Source of the DNA: Anoplopoma fimbria
Lineage: Eukaryota > Chordata > Actinopteri > Perciformes > Anoplopomatidae
Length of the DNA: 64,000 bases
Assembly (NCBI RefSeq): GCF_027596085.1
Contig: NC_072465.1
Location: 7,978,102-8,042,101, forward strand
Direction: 5' to 3'
A model generated the notes under the pieces. The model was not told the origin of the DNA, did no database searches, and was given only the letters and a program-made list of their open reading frames with translations. A program made the translations under genes and the position numbers. Below are positions 39,246 to 52,100 of this stretch, piece after piece. Numbering within the stretch: the first letter of the stretch is position 1; the number at the start of each line of letters is the position of its first letter.

Positions 39246-40937
39246 GTCTGTCCCTCTCATATCTTGTTTGCACTCTCTAATGGAAGTAAAACAACTAATT
39301 TGAAAGCTTTTACTGTATTACTTGAAGATATTTCCAGAATACACTCCTCTCTGGTGCAGAAAAGAATCAGTCTATTGCACCAAAGTTGATGTTATACAAA
39401 ATTTCACATATTCCATTGCACAAAACAAAGATGGCAGTCACAACTGACGAATCTCCAATGTGTCACCGCAACTAACACTTTTCCTGTTATTTATCCAGAT
39501 TGATTTCATTTTCTGTTTTCTTCATAAAGTATAAAAGCATGTCCATATTTTCTTTTTCTCCTGTTTTCTGTTAAGCTAATAGCCAATAGATATCGCAGAA
39601 ATCCCATGTGTTTTTATTTTTACCATCGTCATCTGTGCTGAATATGAGCGCACACTGTGAGCGTTGATCACTACATTTTTTTTAATGTAGTAGTATTTTT
39701 TGTAATGTAGCTCCTGCAATTTTAGACCCTGCTGATGAACTCTGCATGTTACAGGTAATATCTAATGTAGCACCAGGAGGCTCTCAGGTTGACATTCAGG
39801 AGCTATTTGAAGAGAAATTCATCCATTAGTTGATTCAAATTGAACATATGAATCCTTCCAAGGATATCAAAATAGTATTCGAGGTCAATACCTGGTCCAA
39901 ATATATTATATGCTGTTTGAGATGATACTTTCCCACTTTAAAGATTTCCTCTAAAAGCTTTGCTGCGCTGGTGTCTCTGCGCAGACTCCATAGTGATGGA
40001 TGGAGCTCGCGTTGGGCAGCTCCTTCTCATATTGTTCTCTGGCCACACAGGGCAGATACCCCCTCATTAATAAACCTCAATGATTCATTTCCAAACCTCC
40101 CTCTTGTGTCCCCTCCCTTGTTGTCTGTAAGGACGGCAAAAAAAGAGGCGCCCTCCTAATTAGTGAACACTGATGGAGCATCTATAAAGCCCAGGGGACA
40201 AAGCTAAGGAGCAATGCTGCTGTTGAAAATAAATCTATGAATAGCCAACTCACTGTGGCAGAGCCCTTCATCTGTACCTCAACTCGAGTGGATGTTGCCT
40301 GAAGGTATACATATCATTTACTCCTCAGAGTTTTACAGTTTTAATGGCCTTTTGACTGAGCCGTGACAGACTATATGACATCTTTAAATTGCAAAACATC
40401 TGATGACATGATGCATTAAATACATTTATATATTTATTGTATATCACAATTATTTGTTAGAAAGGTTGACACCAACAATGTGTGATGATTGAAATGTCCT
40501 TCTTTAATTAGTAAAATAGTCAGTAGCATTCAATTCCTTAATGATGCAACATTTGGTGCAACAAGAGCATTGTGACGAGAATGACCCGATCTAAGACTGA
40601 GGTTCAAAAACATGCAGATTCCCTGTGTGTGAAAATAATCCCCAATACAGCCTGATTTGAATCATTGTTTACATTTGATGATATTCTCATTGCTAAATAT
40701 AGCTGCAGGTATAATTCCTGTGGAGAGTTGCAGCATCGGTACGGACTGTCAGCCAACCACTACAATGACTATTATGCTGGGCTTACTGATCGTATTTTAT
40801 CTTCCTTGCACTTTATATGATTTTTTAAATTATTATTACATTACATTGGGAGATAAAATAGTCCTGCTGTCTTTAAGTATACTCTGCTGAACATTTCATT
40901 TGAAAAAAACAATAGTTAGGTTCTAGTATAGGGTTTT
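39246..40937. other. Non-coding DNA, nothing recognised
   Basis: AT-rich sequence with short featureless frames. Confidence 0.45.
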
Positions 40938-41475
40938 TGTCGTGTTGGGTTAGGATGGACCCAAACAAAGACTAGAGGTCAGTGAAGGTTAAGGGGATTT
41001 ATTACAGGTCAACAGGGAATGGTGGTTAAGTGGAGACGAGAAGATGGCTCGCTGAGACACAAGGATGAATGTCAGATCAGGCTGGACGAGGGGGAGGTTG
41101 CTTGAGGGAAGCAGGCAGGCAGTGAACCTGTGGCACAAATAAGGAGGTAAGAAGTGAGTCTGAATAAGCTCTCGAGAAATAAACTTGAAGGCACAATTCA
41201 AGGAGCCTGGGACATGAACCACCATTGTAGCTGAGTAAATGATATGGTGATGAGTGGAAGGAGCGCTGGAGTGGATATACTGTGAAGTTGATGAGTAGAT
41301 GGAAGGCAGCCGTGCAGACTGGACAGGTGAGTGGAATGAGCCGTGATCAAGAGAGATGTGGGAGAGTGTGATGAAGGGAGCCACACCCAGGCCAACACAC
41401 ACACAGAAAGAGAGAGACAGACGGGAGAGCTGGAAACACCGGGGGAGGGGAGACACAAGATCCACAGCCGTGACA
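40938..41475 (-). mobile_element. LTR-like non-autonomous element B (538 bp)
   Basis: It starts TGTCGTG and ends CGTGACA, so on the minus strand it runs from TGTCACG to CACGACA, a short near-inverted terminus. On the minus strand an AATAAA at about 41001 is followed by 'tttgtttgggtcca' close to the end. That design is LTR-like and matches element A at 24750. A 158-codon minus frame (40989-41465) inside is low complexity and not a gene. No target duplication is obvious. Confidence 0.55.
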
Positions 41476-41479
41476 GAAT

Positions 41480-41900
41480 TAAAGGAAAAGTTTGAGATTG
41501 TGAGAGATTAATATGCTTCTTTGGTTTCTTGCTAAGAATAAGAAGATAAGATTGATACCACTCCCATGTCTGTCCATTAAAACGGCCATGAGGCTGGCGC
41601 TAGCAGATGGTTAGCTTAGCCTAGCATAAAGCCTGGAAACAGCCTGGCTCTGTCCAAAGTAAATGGACTGCGAATTGTAAATGGACTGCATTTATAAACG
41701 GCTTTAAGTAACAAAGTCCGGAGTTGAGAAACTGCAAAGCTACTGAGCTTTAACACATTATATCAAGTTAAGTTTTTCCGCAACAAAAACCAACGTGTAA
41801 AAACTGCTTTTCTGTGTTTCTGCTTTTGCTTCGAGTGCTTATGCTAAGCTAACCTCATCCTGGCTAAAGTATTTTATTTCCCCATCACTCATGAACTAAC
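41480..41900. repeat. Teleost interspersed repeat ('cttagcataaag' family), copy 1
   Basis: It contains 'ggttagcttagcctagcata', 'aaagcctggaaacagcctgg' and 'ctctgtccaaagt', which recur in the copy at 60125-60490. I recognise the family as a common non-coding fish repeat. Its ends are approximate. Confidence 0.7.
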
Positions 41901-44432
41901 TTTTGACAAGAGGGTGAACATTGTTCTTAAATTAAATCAATAAAATTATGAAAACATTTTTTTGAAATAAATATAACTTCTAGCAACTTAAAAATAGGAA
42001 AAGTAATGTTGAGAAACTAGCAAGAGTACGTTGAATAAAAAAAAAAAATAGAACCAAAAAAACCATTCAAGTGTTGCCGACTTTTTTTCCGGTAGAAGCA
42101 GCGAGCAGCACTAGCTCCAAAAGTCTCTAAATCTAGCAAGAAAGTTTTCAAGTCGACAACAGTGACTTGCTGACCCTTCAGACCTCCCTCCAAAGCCACT
42201 CCCCCAAAATGCTCATATGAACGTTAGTACTCAGAACTGTAGCGCTAGCATCCTGCTGACGACTCACAATTACAGCCATAGATTCAGCCATTTTTTTATT
42301 GGAGCATTTAATTTATTGAATGCTTTTGGTATGTTAACAGAATTTCAGCAAATAAAACATTACCAGCCCTTTGCTTTAAAAGGTAGTGTGACAGCTCGGG
42401 TCAAGGCATGATTGCTTTAAATTTTTTCAATTTTCATCAATCTTGCTAATATGTTTAAATGAACGAGCAATTTCACTGGAGGAAGGTCGAACTCTTTTGA
42501 TTTTTATGAAAGATTAAACATTTCTGTGGAAAATAACTGTTAAGATACCATGTAAGTGAAAATACCTGTCTCTTTCTCACTTTGATGAATATTTTTATTG
42601 AATGTTGTCATCACTTTGCGCCACACATCAGTGGTTTTGTGTGAAAAAACCATATGACTTTTTAAAATTATAACTAATTAATTATAAAACCCTGATTCAT
42701 ATATTAGGAATGAATAAGAAAGCATGAAGTGACCTTAAGTCATCCATAAACATCACAACCATAATAAATGTACTCCGCAAACAACTTGCAATACGCAGAT
42801 CATGCTACTGCAGAGCAATTACTGCACTACATTTTATGAGAAAAACATTAAGTGAACTTTCATTTCGAAATCCTTTTACGTGAGTGTTTTGTGGAACTAA
42901 TGAAACAGCCCTCCTGTTGGGCTTGCCACCATATTTTAAAAACAATTTCCCCACACTGAAGGAAATATCACTCTTCAAAACAAGAACAGACCACAGGGGC
43001 ATGGACAGTGGCGCTCTAAAGAAATGTTTTCATATATTTCTCATTACAACAGGACATTCAGTGGGGATCATTTGCATGCATTATAGATCACATCTCTTTT
43101 TAAAGCTACTGTTAAAGAAAAAAAAACGAACAAGGAGGCCAACAAGGGTTTTAAGCAAATAAGCGACCTTTTCTCACATATAATCACAAGTTGGGATCAC
43201 ACGGCTCGTGTATTACTCAGAGACGACCTCTGGTCAGAAATAAAAAAACATCCATTCTTCACAGATACCGTGCCTGTGTGGGGCTAATGATGGGTAAAAT
43301 GCACAGCGGAGAAGGCAGTGCAAAGCTGTCCTTTGATGAATCGGGTGATTATATTCTGAAACACTCCTTTGCTCTACAGACTGCTGTGGCATAAAGTAAG
43401 CCTGTTTAGATCTCACTGACTAAAAAAGGTTTGCTTGCCACTGATGTGCGAATCCCACAAGCAATGGTTTTTCTGCCTTTCCTGCCTCGCATTATGGGAG
43501 TTGGCACCTTTACTTCAATCAGGTGTTGCTATGATGTCATCATTGATGTTAAAGTTAATATTTGCCCATTGGATTTCCCTTGATGTCTTTAAAGCCATAG
43601 CAATTAACTATTGTGTATTATTTAATGGCAAGCTCTCTAGATCTATAGGTCTTTAAATGCACTACATGCTACTTTAAAATATCTTATCTAGTGCTTTAAA
43701 ATGGGTCAAAATATTGATATTAGATGTCAAATCTACCCAGAACCACAAACACTGTAAGGACTTTGACCTGTAGGAACACCTGTATGTTCTCAAGCTTGTA
43801 TACCGGGGCCAACTGGTGGTCTTCAGATCCCCATTGAGTGATTTTGGAGAGGTATTGTCAAAATGGTTGGATTAAATTGAAAAGAAAATTTGTTGATTTT
43901 CACAGCTAGTTATATTTATTTTGAAATTTGCTCTGGAATTCACATTAATAAATGAAAAACATCAAATTCAAAGAATAAAATAATGTTATTATTTCAATGA
44001 CCATTACGTTTGAATATCACAACGCCAATAAAGACACATCATCAGGTGGCGACAAACGTGTTTTGCCACTTTTAGCTAGCTAACATTCCCTCTGAGGGGA
44101 TAAAAATATGACGTTGAATACATAATATTTTTATCTGTAGGGTTATCCCACGCCTGTTTTGTCCCTGTAACTGAAAAAGTGGTTTGAGCACATTTTGTGC
44201 CGCAATGTCTTATATTAACTTCCCTTGTTGTCTTATTTCACCATGAACTGTTGGAATAAAGTGTTGAAGGGGTGGGGAGTTACACAATGCAGTATATTAT
44301 AAAGAAAACAAACATTGGTCATAAATGATAAAAATATAAGATAAGAGCTCATTTTAAGACTTGACCTGACCTAGCATGCTGCAAAATAAATTGATTTTAC
44401 AGTTTTATACTCTGTACTACTGATGAACGCAT
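41901..44432. other. Non-coding DNA, nothing recognised
   Basis: AT-rich sequence with short frames on both strands; none supported. Confidence 0.45.
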
Positions 44433-44477
44433 GCAGTATGCAGTAGAATGCAGTATGAACTGTATACTGCATACTGC
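44433..44477. repeat. 13-bp perfect inverted repeat built on 'gcagtatgcagta'
   Basis: The arms (44433-44445 and 44465-44477) are exact complements around 19 bases that contain a third 'gcagtatg' copy. It looks like the terminal piece of a MITE of the kind with 'gcatactgc' ends; the rest of the element is not evident. Confidence 0.65.
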
Positions 44478-44879
44478 TTTTGTCACTAGTGCGAAGTAGG
44501 CCGTTTTGAATACAGCCTGTTTATCCTTACGAAAACCCCTTAATCCTTGTTACATTTAATACGATTTGTAAGCACATTTAGTCTCCAGTTGGTCTTGACA
44601 CCCTCAGGACCTGCTCTAGTCTCCAGCTTCTCTGGCTAAATCTTGAGGAATTGACTTGGACTTTATTTGACTTCAGATTACGTCTGGATAATTCAGAATT
44701 ACCATTAAGCCATTAGCATTGAAATTGTGTTTCTGTTTTTGCCTAAATCTAATGATATCATCATTTAACAAATGTCTGTTTCCAAACAGTATGTGCCCTG
44801 TTGCCTGCAAGTACAGTGCAAACATCAAACTGCAGCTTCATCATTTCCCCTGAGATCCAGAAAATAACCAGACTACCAG

Positions 44880-45180
44880 CCTGGTTTCTTTCCAGGGGTG
44901 TCAATGTGGATGGGTCAAATGAACACTGGACATGCACCCAGGGGACCAGCGTTCATGTCCTATTATTATGTCACTAAGTCACATGATGTTAGTCTCTAGC
45001 TTAAATTATGTAACAGATCAAGCTATTATAACCATAACCATAATGTTTTTTCTAACCCTGACCAACTAGTTTTGTTGCCTAAACCTAACCGTGAACGTTT
45101 CACAATGTTATTGTGTTGCGTTAACCACGCACAAACCTCCTGTTTCAAGATACTACACAAGAGGCTTTAGCCCAAGTAGT
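44880..45180. repeat. Teleost dispersed repeat with 'gttgcctaaacctaacc'
   Basis: It shares 17 exact bases in inverse orientation with 25742-25758, and general teleost repeat wording. The ends are not defined. Confidence 0.45.
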
Positions 45181-46234
45181 GAACTATGACGAGCAGGGAT
45201 GAGATCATGTTGACCCCTTCTAGCTGGCATAATACTTGGTACTACCGGTCCTTTGTTTTCTTTGTCAGTTTATGGTAACTTTGATTCATCATAACTTAAT
45301 TTAGGAATATGCACTTGCCTATGTGAGAACAAAAACTAGATCAAAACTAGATTTTGACACAGGGCCAAAGTAAAAAGCAAGACTCTTGGATCAGTTAATA
45401 ATGTGTACCTGCATTAATTAATATTGAACTGTTGGGTGCAAATTTACTACCACATCTGCAGTTAATCTAATATCCATAAATCAACTGATCTCGGGCTTGG
45501 AAGGTCCCCTGGGATTTGGATCTGGAAGAAAGTGGCTGGTGGGTCCATGAGTGAGGCAGATACAAGCAAATAGCCCACTGGCTGGAATAAACATTTTTAT
45601 TAAGTTATAGTTTTAGAAAAAATCCAACACAAATTCACAAACAATGATTAACATGCACAATTTTAGTATACAAGACAAAACAGTTACTTTTCAATATGAA
45701 AATGCAACTCTACATGTCAGTATCTCACAGAGATCATTGATTAATACACCAGTATTAAGGTCAGAGAACACACTATATAAAAAGCAGTAAGGTTTATCTT
45801 TGATGGCCAAGTTTAAAAAATATATGCAAGCTATTTACACCACACCAGGTACACTCCTTTCTAGCAACAACGACCACAGACACCAACCTAACGTAATAGA
45901 CCTTGTGGATATAAATAGATATGTTGCTGTTCTATGATCAGTGCACTTCAGCCATTTCAGCTGATGGCTCTGATCACTGCCTTCACTTTCAATAGATTGT
46001 ACTTTGTAGTATTTAATAAAGCACAAGGCGAGAAACAATAGTTTTGTTTTCTCGTGTAATTCTGAGCAGAGGTAAGAAACATTAGGCGGAGTTACAACTA
46101 TGTAAAAATTAAGAAAGCTTTGAGAAACTGCCACACATTTAATTAATAACCTATGAGTCTGCCATCTTGCCATGAGGTAACGGAAATATTAACATCACTT
46201 GGATCAAGTATTTGCACACACAAGCTGCTTTGAG
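45181..46234. other. Non-coding DNA, nothing recognised
   Basis: AT-rich; the 112-codon minus frame (45835-46173) has no domain. Confidence 0.45.
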
Positions 46235-46740
46235 GCCCGGTCACACCAGAAAGTGGTATAGCGATTTTCATCCGCACGTCTTTGTGAAACGTTCATTGCT
46301 AGAGGCTCGGTGACATTGTGAATTCTTGCAGGGCTAGTTTGTGAACTGGTGTAGCTGGCAAGCTAACGGCTTCACGAGAGGCAGCCGGGACATGCTAGTG
46401 CTAGTGGGTCTTTCTGTTCTTTGTTCTCTATCATTAAAAGGACAAACTCCCCTAGCTAGCTAGCTTTTTCGATGTTGCTCATTTGCTTGGTATATAACAG
46501 GGCATAAGGTTTTCACAGTTTATTCCACATATTTGTACCATCAAAAAGCTGCCTCATAACTTGTCTCAAAACTGATAAGCCACATTAGCTTCCTCCATTT
46601 TGGATTATCTGGTTTGTCAAGACGCTTTGCTAACGGTTACGGCACTATTTTTTTTACAAAGATTTACTTCGCCACCTTGACATGAACTGATTGCGCCATG
46701 AGATTTTAGGCTTCTGTTTGAAATGCTGGTGTGACTGGGC
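46235..46740. mobile_element. MITE, 506 bp, with 15-bp terminal inverted repeats
   Basis: The left end gcccggtcacaccag (46235-46249) pairs with ctggtgtgactgggc (46726-46740) at 14 of 15 positions. The interior is non-coding, so it must have been moved by a transposase from elsewhere. The flanks show no clear target duplication. A 'ggtcacaccag' end of this kind is frequent in fish MITEs; I cannot name the superfamily. Confidence 0.75.
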
Positions 46741-48272
46741 TTTTATGCTGTTGGGAAGAAAGAAACAGTATTACTTAGATGTGTAACTTGTGTACTAAGT
46801 ATAAACCAGCCAATCACTTTCAGGTCACTGCTCCAATGCAAAATCACAATCTACCACTACACTACAAAATACTTGTAAAAATCTATAAAACAAATTGCGC
46901 AAATACAGTGAAATTTCTAATAAAAGCAAACAGAAACACACACACACAAAAAAAAGAAGAATATCTTGGAAGCTGTCCGCTAGGGAGAAACGTAGTTCTA
47001 AACATCATTGACTGTACCGTAACACAACAGAAGGAACGTAATAAGAACTCGGCCATAAGTCAATCAAGTATCTGAATTGTGACAGCTGTAATAATGGGGC
47101 AAGAAAATCAATATCCCATTGACTGGTCTGCAGCAGTCTAATCAAAGAGCACAGAGCTTCATGAAACCGGCGAAGGAGCAGATAGGACAGACTGATTATG
47201 TCGGCCGCTTGGACGTTTTACGAGGCCTCTGGGGACTGCACACCTGTTCAGACGGCTAAGTGAGGACATCCAGTCACCTTGCATCAATTCCTTGTGCTTT
47301 CATTCGACTTTGGGGAAGCAGGGGTGGTGGGATAATAGAGTGCAAAATACAGACGACGACAGCCTCCGAGCTAATGACCGTACACAGCCCCATGTTCGGC
47401 AAAGGCACAGTAATGTGTAGCAGTTCAGTTGACTGTATCCTTCCACGTCCACGAAAGAACATCGCCAAGACCCCCGGTAATCACGCCTCGGCTCTCTCTT
47501 GGGTTGGCTTTTGACAGACCCATCCACATGATAAAAAAGGGCGTGAAAAGTAGCTCCCTCAGCAGAGTAGCAACGCTCTTTTGTTTCTGTTCAGTCTGGT
47601 GTGTGTCCAATGGGCGGTGATGGGGTGGGGGTAAAATGACAGCCGTGCCTTTCGCTCCATTTCCAGTCAGGGCACTCTCACCGCAGTATTGGCATCAATT
47701 ATTCTGATGCTTTAATAGCCCATAAATTATGCTTCGGATGGAGTCATACATTTATTAAACCACAGGCCATAAATACTGGGACCGAAATTTCCGTCGTATA
47801 TCTCAATCCATTGCGGCTTTCCTAAAGCTTCCAACCCTTTTAGTCTTAGGTAAACCAGGAGCTTGTTCCAATGAAAATTTAATCGACATACCCTCTCCAA
47901 TAACGGGCCTCCTCTACATTCTGAGTTTCCTGTCCTTCCTGACAAACTTCTTCGGAGAGAGAAGAGCAAACAATGCCTCTTTCTGCAAGATGAATCTTTC
48001 CCCTAAGCTATTTGAAAAGGAAAGAAAGAGAAATAAGTGAGCTCTAGTGAAGGCACTGTTATCCTGTAGTCTATTGTGCACTGGGCCAGCTGGTCATCTA
48101 GGGTGTGTACAATGTTACATGTTCCTGTGGTATGATATACGTATCTAGAACACAGGTCGTCTAAATGTGTAGGAGGAACAGCACACACGGGATCTGACAC
48201 CACATGTCTCTCTCTATCTTCAGCAATCCTCGGCTTTTTAAGCCAGACTGAGAAAGCAGAGTGTGATGGGCA
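46741..48272. other. Non-coding DNA; possible conserved block
   Basis: No gene. A block at 47690-47800 has clustered factor-like words (TAATAGCCCATAAATTA and AACCACAGGCCATAAATA), and 47270-47640 has overlapping open frames on both strands without a domain. Both lie just downstream of the contactin gene. Confidence 0.35.
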
Positions 48273-49074
48273 TTTATTATTTAGAGGAGCAAGAGATGGC
48301 AAAATGCCAAGATCTATCAGAGTATTGTAGAGAGGGCCTTAAGCTCAGGAGACTGTGGCTCTCCAACAGACCTAATATTATTCTAGTATGCGGAGATAAG
48401 TATGTTTGAGGCACAGTTTATCAATTGGCTATGCATCTTTCGTATATCCGTCAAAGCCTGGTAAGATTTTTTAAGCCTGCAAAGGGTGCTTCTTTTGGCA
48501 AAAGCTGCGAATAATATAGGGACATTAGTTGATATTCTGTCAATGGAACCGGTTTAGTTTAAATTTCATTTTTGAGATGATAAAATATTGATGAAACCAA
48601 TAAATTTAGGTAATCACATGTGAGAAGGCGATCTTGAGAAGATAAATTCTTGTGACTATTAAAGAAACCATAAAGCAAGCAGCCTGTCACCTACTTTGGT
48701 ATGGACTGTATGTGTAACATGTTTTTTTTTTTTAAGGCATTAGTATCTCCAAAGATACTAAGAAGATAAGTCATTTAGACATCATAACTTCAAAAAAAAG
48801 AAAAGAAACCTAGAGCACGGTGGCACTTATGACGCTGGAAGAAATACTAAAAGGTATCATGCACGCAAAAAAAAAAATTGTCACTTCTCTTATCTGATGG
48901 CCCTTTGGAAAAAAAAGTGCCGTGGTCCCTTTAAAGAGTTTGGCGGAGTCCGGTCCTTTCCAGTCTCTCCCAGTCCTGGCCACTGAAAGCCCGGGCCCTG
49001 TGCCAGTCCAGTGGACAGGCTGACTGAAGGGACGGTGGGGGGAGGGAGGGCGCGCTGTAGGCTCCGATTAGACA
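48273..49074 (-). other. Putative contactin 3' UTR
   Basis: After the TGA the first minus-strand AATAAA that I find is at 48273-48278 (plus strand tttatt), about 800 bases downstream. This suggests, but does not prove, the 3' end of the transcript. Between them are short A/T runs and no open frame of interest. Confidence 0.3.
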
Positions 49075-49166
49075 TCACCAGGCGGAGCAGAGCAGGGCGC
49101 CGATGAGGACCGCAGAGAGGCACAATGGGCTGATGCGGATTGCTCCCGAGCCCCGCGCTCCCATGC
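49075..49166 (-). CDS. cntn: Contactin terminal exon: GPI-attachment signal and stop
   Basis: This exon, after 'ggtttacag', has 92 coding bases ending in TGA (49075-49077). It completes a Ser codon and encodes [10 protein letters not shown], then [19 protein letters not shown]. The small residues around GARGSGA followed by a hydrophobic end with no cytoplasmic tail are what a GPI transamidase signal needs, and ARGSGA recalls the CNTN4 tail. The omega residue cannot be fixed by eye; Gly or Ser in that stretch is likely. Confidence 0.93.
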
Positions 49167-52100
49167 CTGTAAACCAAAGAAGCAGCAATACCCCTCAGAT
49201 CAAAAGAACAAAACCCAAACTCTGCAGTGCTATCCCCTAAATTTCTGACAAGTCATCATAAATCAAAAGCCAACTGTGATTCCTTTTTCTTTTTTATTCT
49301 CTCCCATATCTACATTATTACTGGCTTCCAACAGGAAAGGCTATTTAAGTATCCTGGGAAGATAAAGTTCGTATCATATCAAAGAGGATAGCGGCAAACT
49401 GGGCCGCCTCACAATTTTTGCAAAAGCAGCGGGATGGGAACTGCTTTATATGCTGCGGCGCTGTGCAGCCAGTCAACAAGGAATAATAACCCAATGGCAG
49501 AGATGGATGACACCGCGCACGCATTTCTAAAAAGGTCGCTTTTCTTGCACTAGAAATAAGTCTATTACACACGGATGGAAAGGGATGCGATGAAGCCAAA
49601 TTAAATGTCCCCTCTGAATTATTGAACCTTCCATTTTATCAGTGGTCAGAAAGAGAAGGATGTGAAGGAGAAGAGATTAGAGCAAACTCACTTAATTTAT
49701 GGATGTGGATGGGTTCGCTGCCCACACCTTCGCCGCCCTCACTCATGGCCTTGATCTGAATGAGATAGTTGTCGTTGGCCGAGAGGCTGAGCTCCACGGT
49801 GGTTTTGTCGGTCTGGATGGTGTTGATGTCGTTGTAGCGTTGTCTCTTCAGCAGCACCTGAGGCAGGGGAGGGTGACGCGGAGAAATGAGTAAACACCAG
49901 ACCCGTCAACCCCGATTCTGAAGATAGCTTTGCAATGAATCGGGACCTACCAAATATCCAGTGACCTTTGACTCTGCTTCCGTAGCTACTACCACATCCC
50001 AGTGCATCGTGAGTGTGGAGCCAACCATGGTCCATTGTATGTTGAGCGGAGCCCGATCTGGAGCTGGAAAAGGAAATGGTAAAGATATACTACAGGATAT
50101 GCTGCAAAACTATTTCCTGTGTGTGTGTGGGAGGGGTTCTTAATCAATCCATGCATCTAGAAGCATTTACAGATTCTTGCTTGAACAAGCATGGAATAGG
50201 CTTCCTGTCTGTTCTCAATCTTCATTTATTTGTTTTTGGTCTCCTGTGACTTTTGACTCCATACTACAAAAAACATCAACTATAAATTGCAGCTTCAGCA
50301 GAGCACCTCCACTAACTGAAAAACGCAGTAAGATTGCAGCGTGTTTCGTTATTTGGTTGTGTTTCTGTATTTGCAGTGTGTTTCTGAATTTTGTATTTCT
50401 CACTAGGCGCCTTTTTTCTCAATGCTGCACATGTTTTATTCAACTTGGTAAATATGTCTTCATTTGCTTGTGTTTGGAGTATTTGCATGAGTTTTTAGGG
50501 GTCACTATTTTCTATCCTATTTTCTTTAATATCCTGGTGTGTGTCAAGAAACAAAAGCTCATATGGCAGAATATTTGAGGGCTTAAATTCCAACATGTTT
50601 GTGCAGCAGTTTCTGAAGACATTTTGAATAGCTAAATTGCCACTGCAGCACCACTCAACCCACTGATTACATTTCTTTTTTTCATCCCAAGGTAAATGGA
50701 AAGTTCCCTTGTCACATTGAATTTTATGAGCACAACTAGCAAAGCTGAAGAACCGCTACGCCTGTCATGTTGAGGACAGTACGACGTCACCCGAGAGGGG
50801 CCTCGCACGGTTCACCGACAAGCACCATTTGGAAGTGATTTTGATGGCCCTCGGGGGGGGGAGCAGACTCACGTGGTTTCTTTGTGGTGGCGTTGATAGG
50901 CGCCAACTGTGGCCCGGGGCCAGCCGTATTGAATGCGGCCACACAGAGGTAGTACACTGTGTTGGCTCTCAGCCCTGTGATGTTCACCAGCGTGTAGTTG
51001 CCAGATATGCGCACTTTGCCGACAGTGTCAGGCTTGGTGTCGTCTTCCCAGTACACAACCTATTGAGAGCAATTAAAAAAAAAAGTCATGGGCACAAACG
51101 GTCAGATTCTAGTTGTGCATTTCACCGCATTATTGAAAAACCCTATTCTGTCATGAAATCTGAAATGCTGTGTGGATTACAGTGATGGAGCAATGATGAG
51201 TTTTTCACTAGGGGAATCTCAATTACTGACACACATCCTCTCAGCCACCTGGGCCAAATAACTGTGCGTTAGTGGGTCACATGATAACTGACCCAGGAAA
51301 GAAAATTCATGATAATTCCCTGTTTTGTCCATAAAAACGACCTCAGCTTTTTACTTTCTACTGTCTTAGGAAGTTGGATATTAAATAAAGTGAAGAGGTT
51401 ATGGATAAATGTGACTAAATATTTCAAATTGCTTTGCAGACTCAAACGACCGCTTTCTTCAACAAAGCAGTATGTGCTCTGTTGAAGATGCTTTCCTCCA
51501 GGCTATTTTCTTCCAATTAAGGGTGCAGGTGAAGCGATATTTCATAAAGCAAAAAAGACTAATTGGTGACTTGCTTTGGGTCATCTTCAATATCTATGCA
51601 TCTGGTATTAAGTGATATAAGAGTTAAGTCAATAAATAATGAAATTGAAATGTGAAGTCTGCCCTCCGGCATACTCCTACCATTCCATTGCGTAGAATTA
51701 TTGTAAGTGGCGGGATTCGGTTTACAGTAACGTTAGCGTTTTAGCAGTAATATAGGGTGATTGCATTAAACTGAAATTTCAAATGGATTTGCAACGCCAA
51801 CATCGTCTAATTAAAGGCTGAGCGCAGCGTATGTGCCGTCACAAAGCTCCGGATCCATGCTGTTGGTGGCCTATTGAGATTCAGCAGCTTAGATCCACTT
51901 CAGGAAGGCGTCTGGAGAAATGAGCTCTGTTCAAAAAGGACAATGTGGCCACCGCCATGGCAACTGGAGAGCTCTGAACTGAGGGCCAGAGGTGACAGAT
52001 ATTGAAAGAGCACTAGGGTAGGTGGGAAGAAAATAAAACAGCAAAGCCCTCTTTGCATTGTTGAATGGATGAGGGGTTTTATTCTCCTTCTGTGGGTTTG

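Noticed and set aside
40989..41465. 158-codon minus frame inside LTR-like element B
   Set aside because: It lies wholly within a repeat, has Ser/Leu/Pro/His-rich low complexity and is not a retroelement protein that I recognise.
49639..50035. 98-codon minus frame near 49739-50035
   Set aside because: Different frame from the exons at 49951-50063 and 49692-49857; the spliced frame is the real one.
50177..50578. 133-codon plus-strand frame in a contactin intron
   Set aside because: Phe- and Cys-rich with no motif; typical of T-rich intron sequence.
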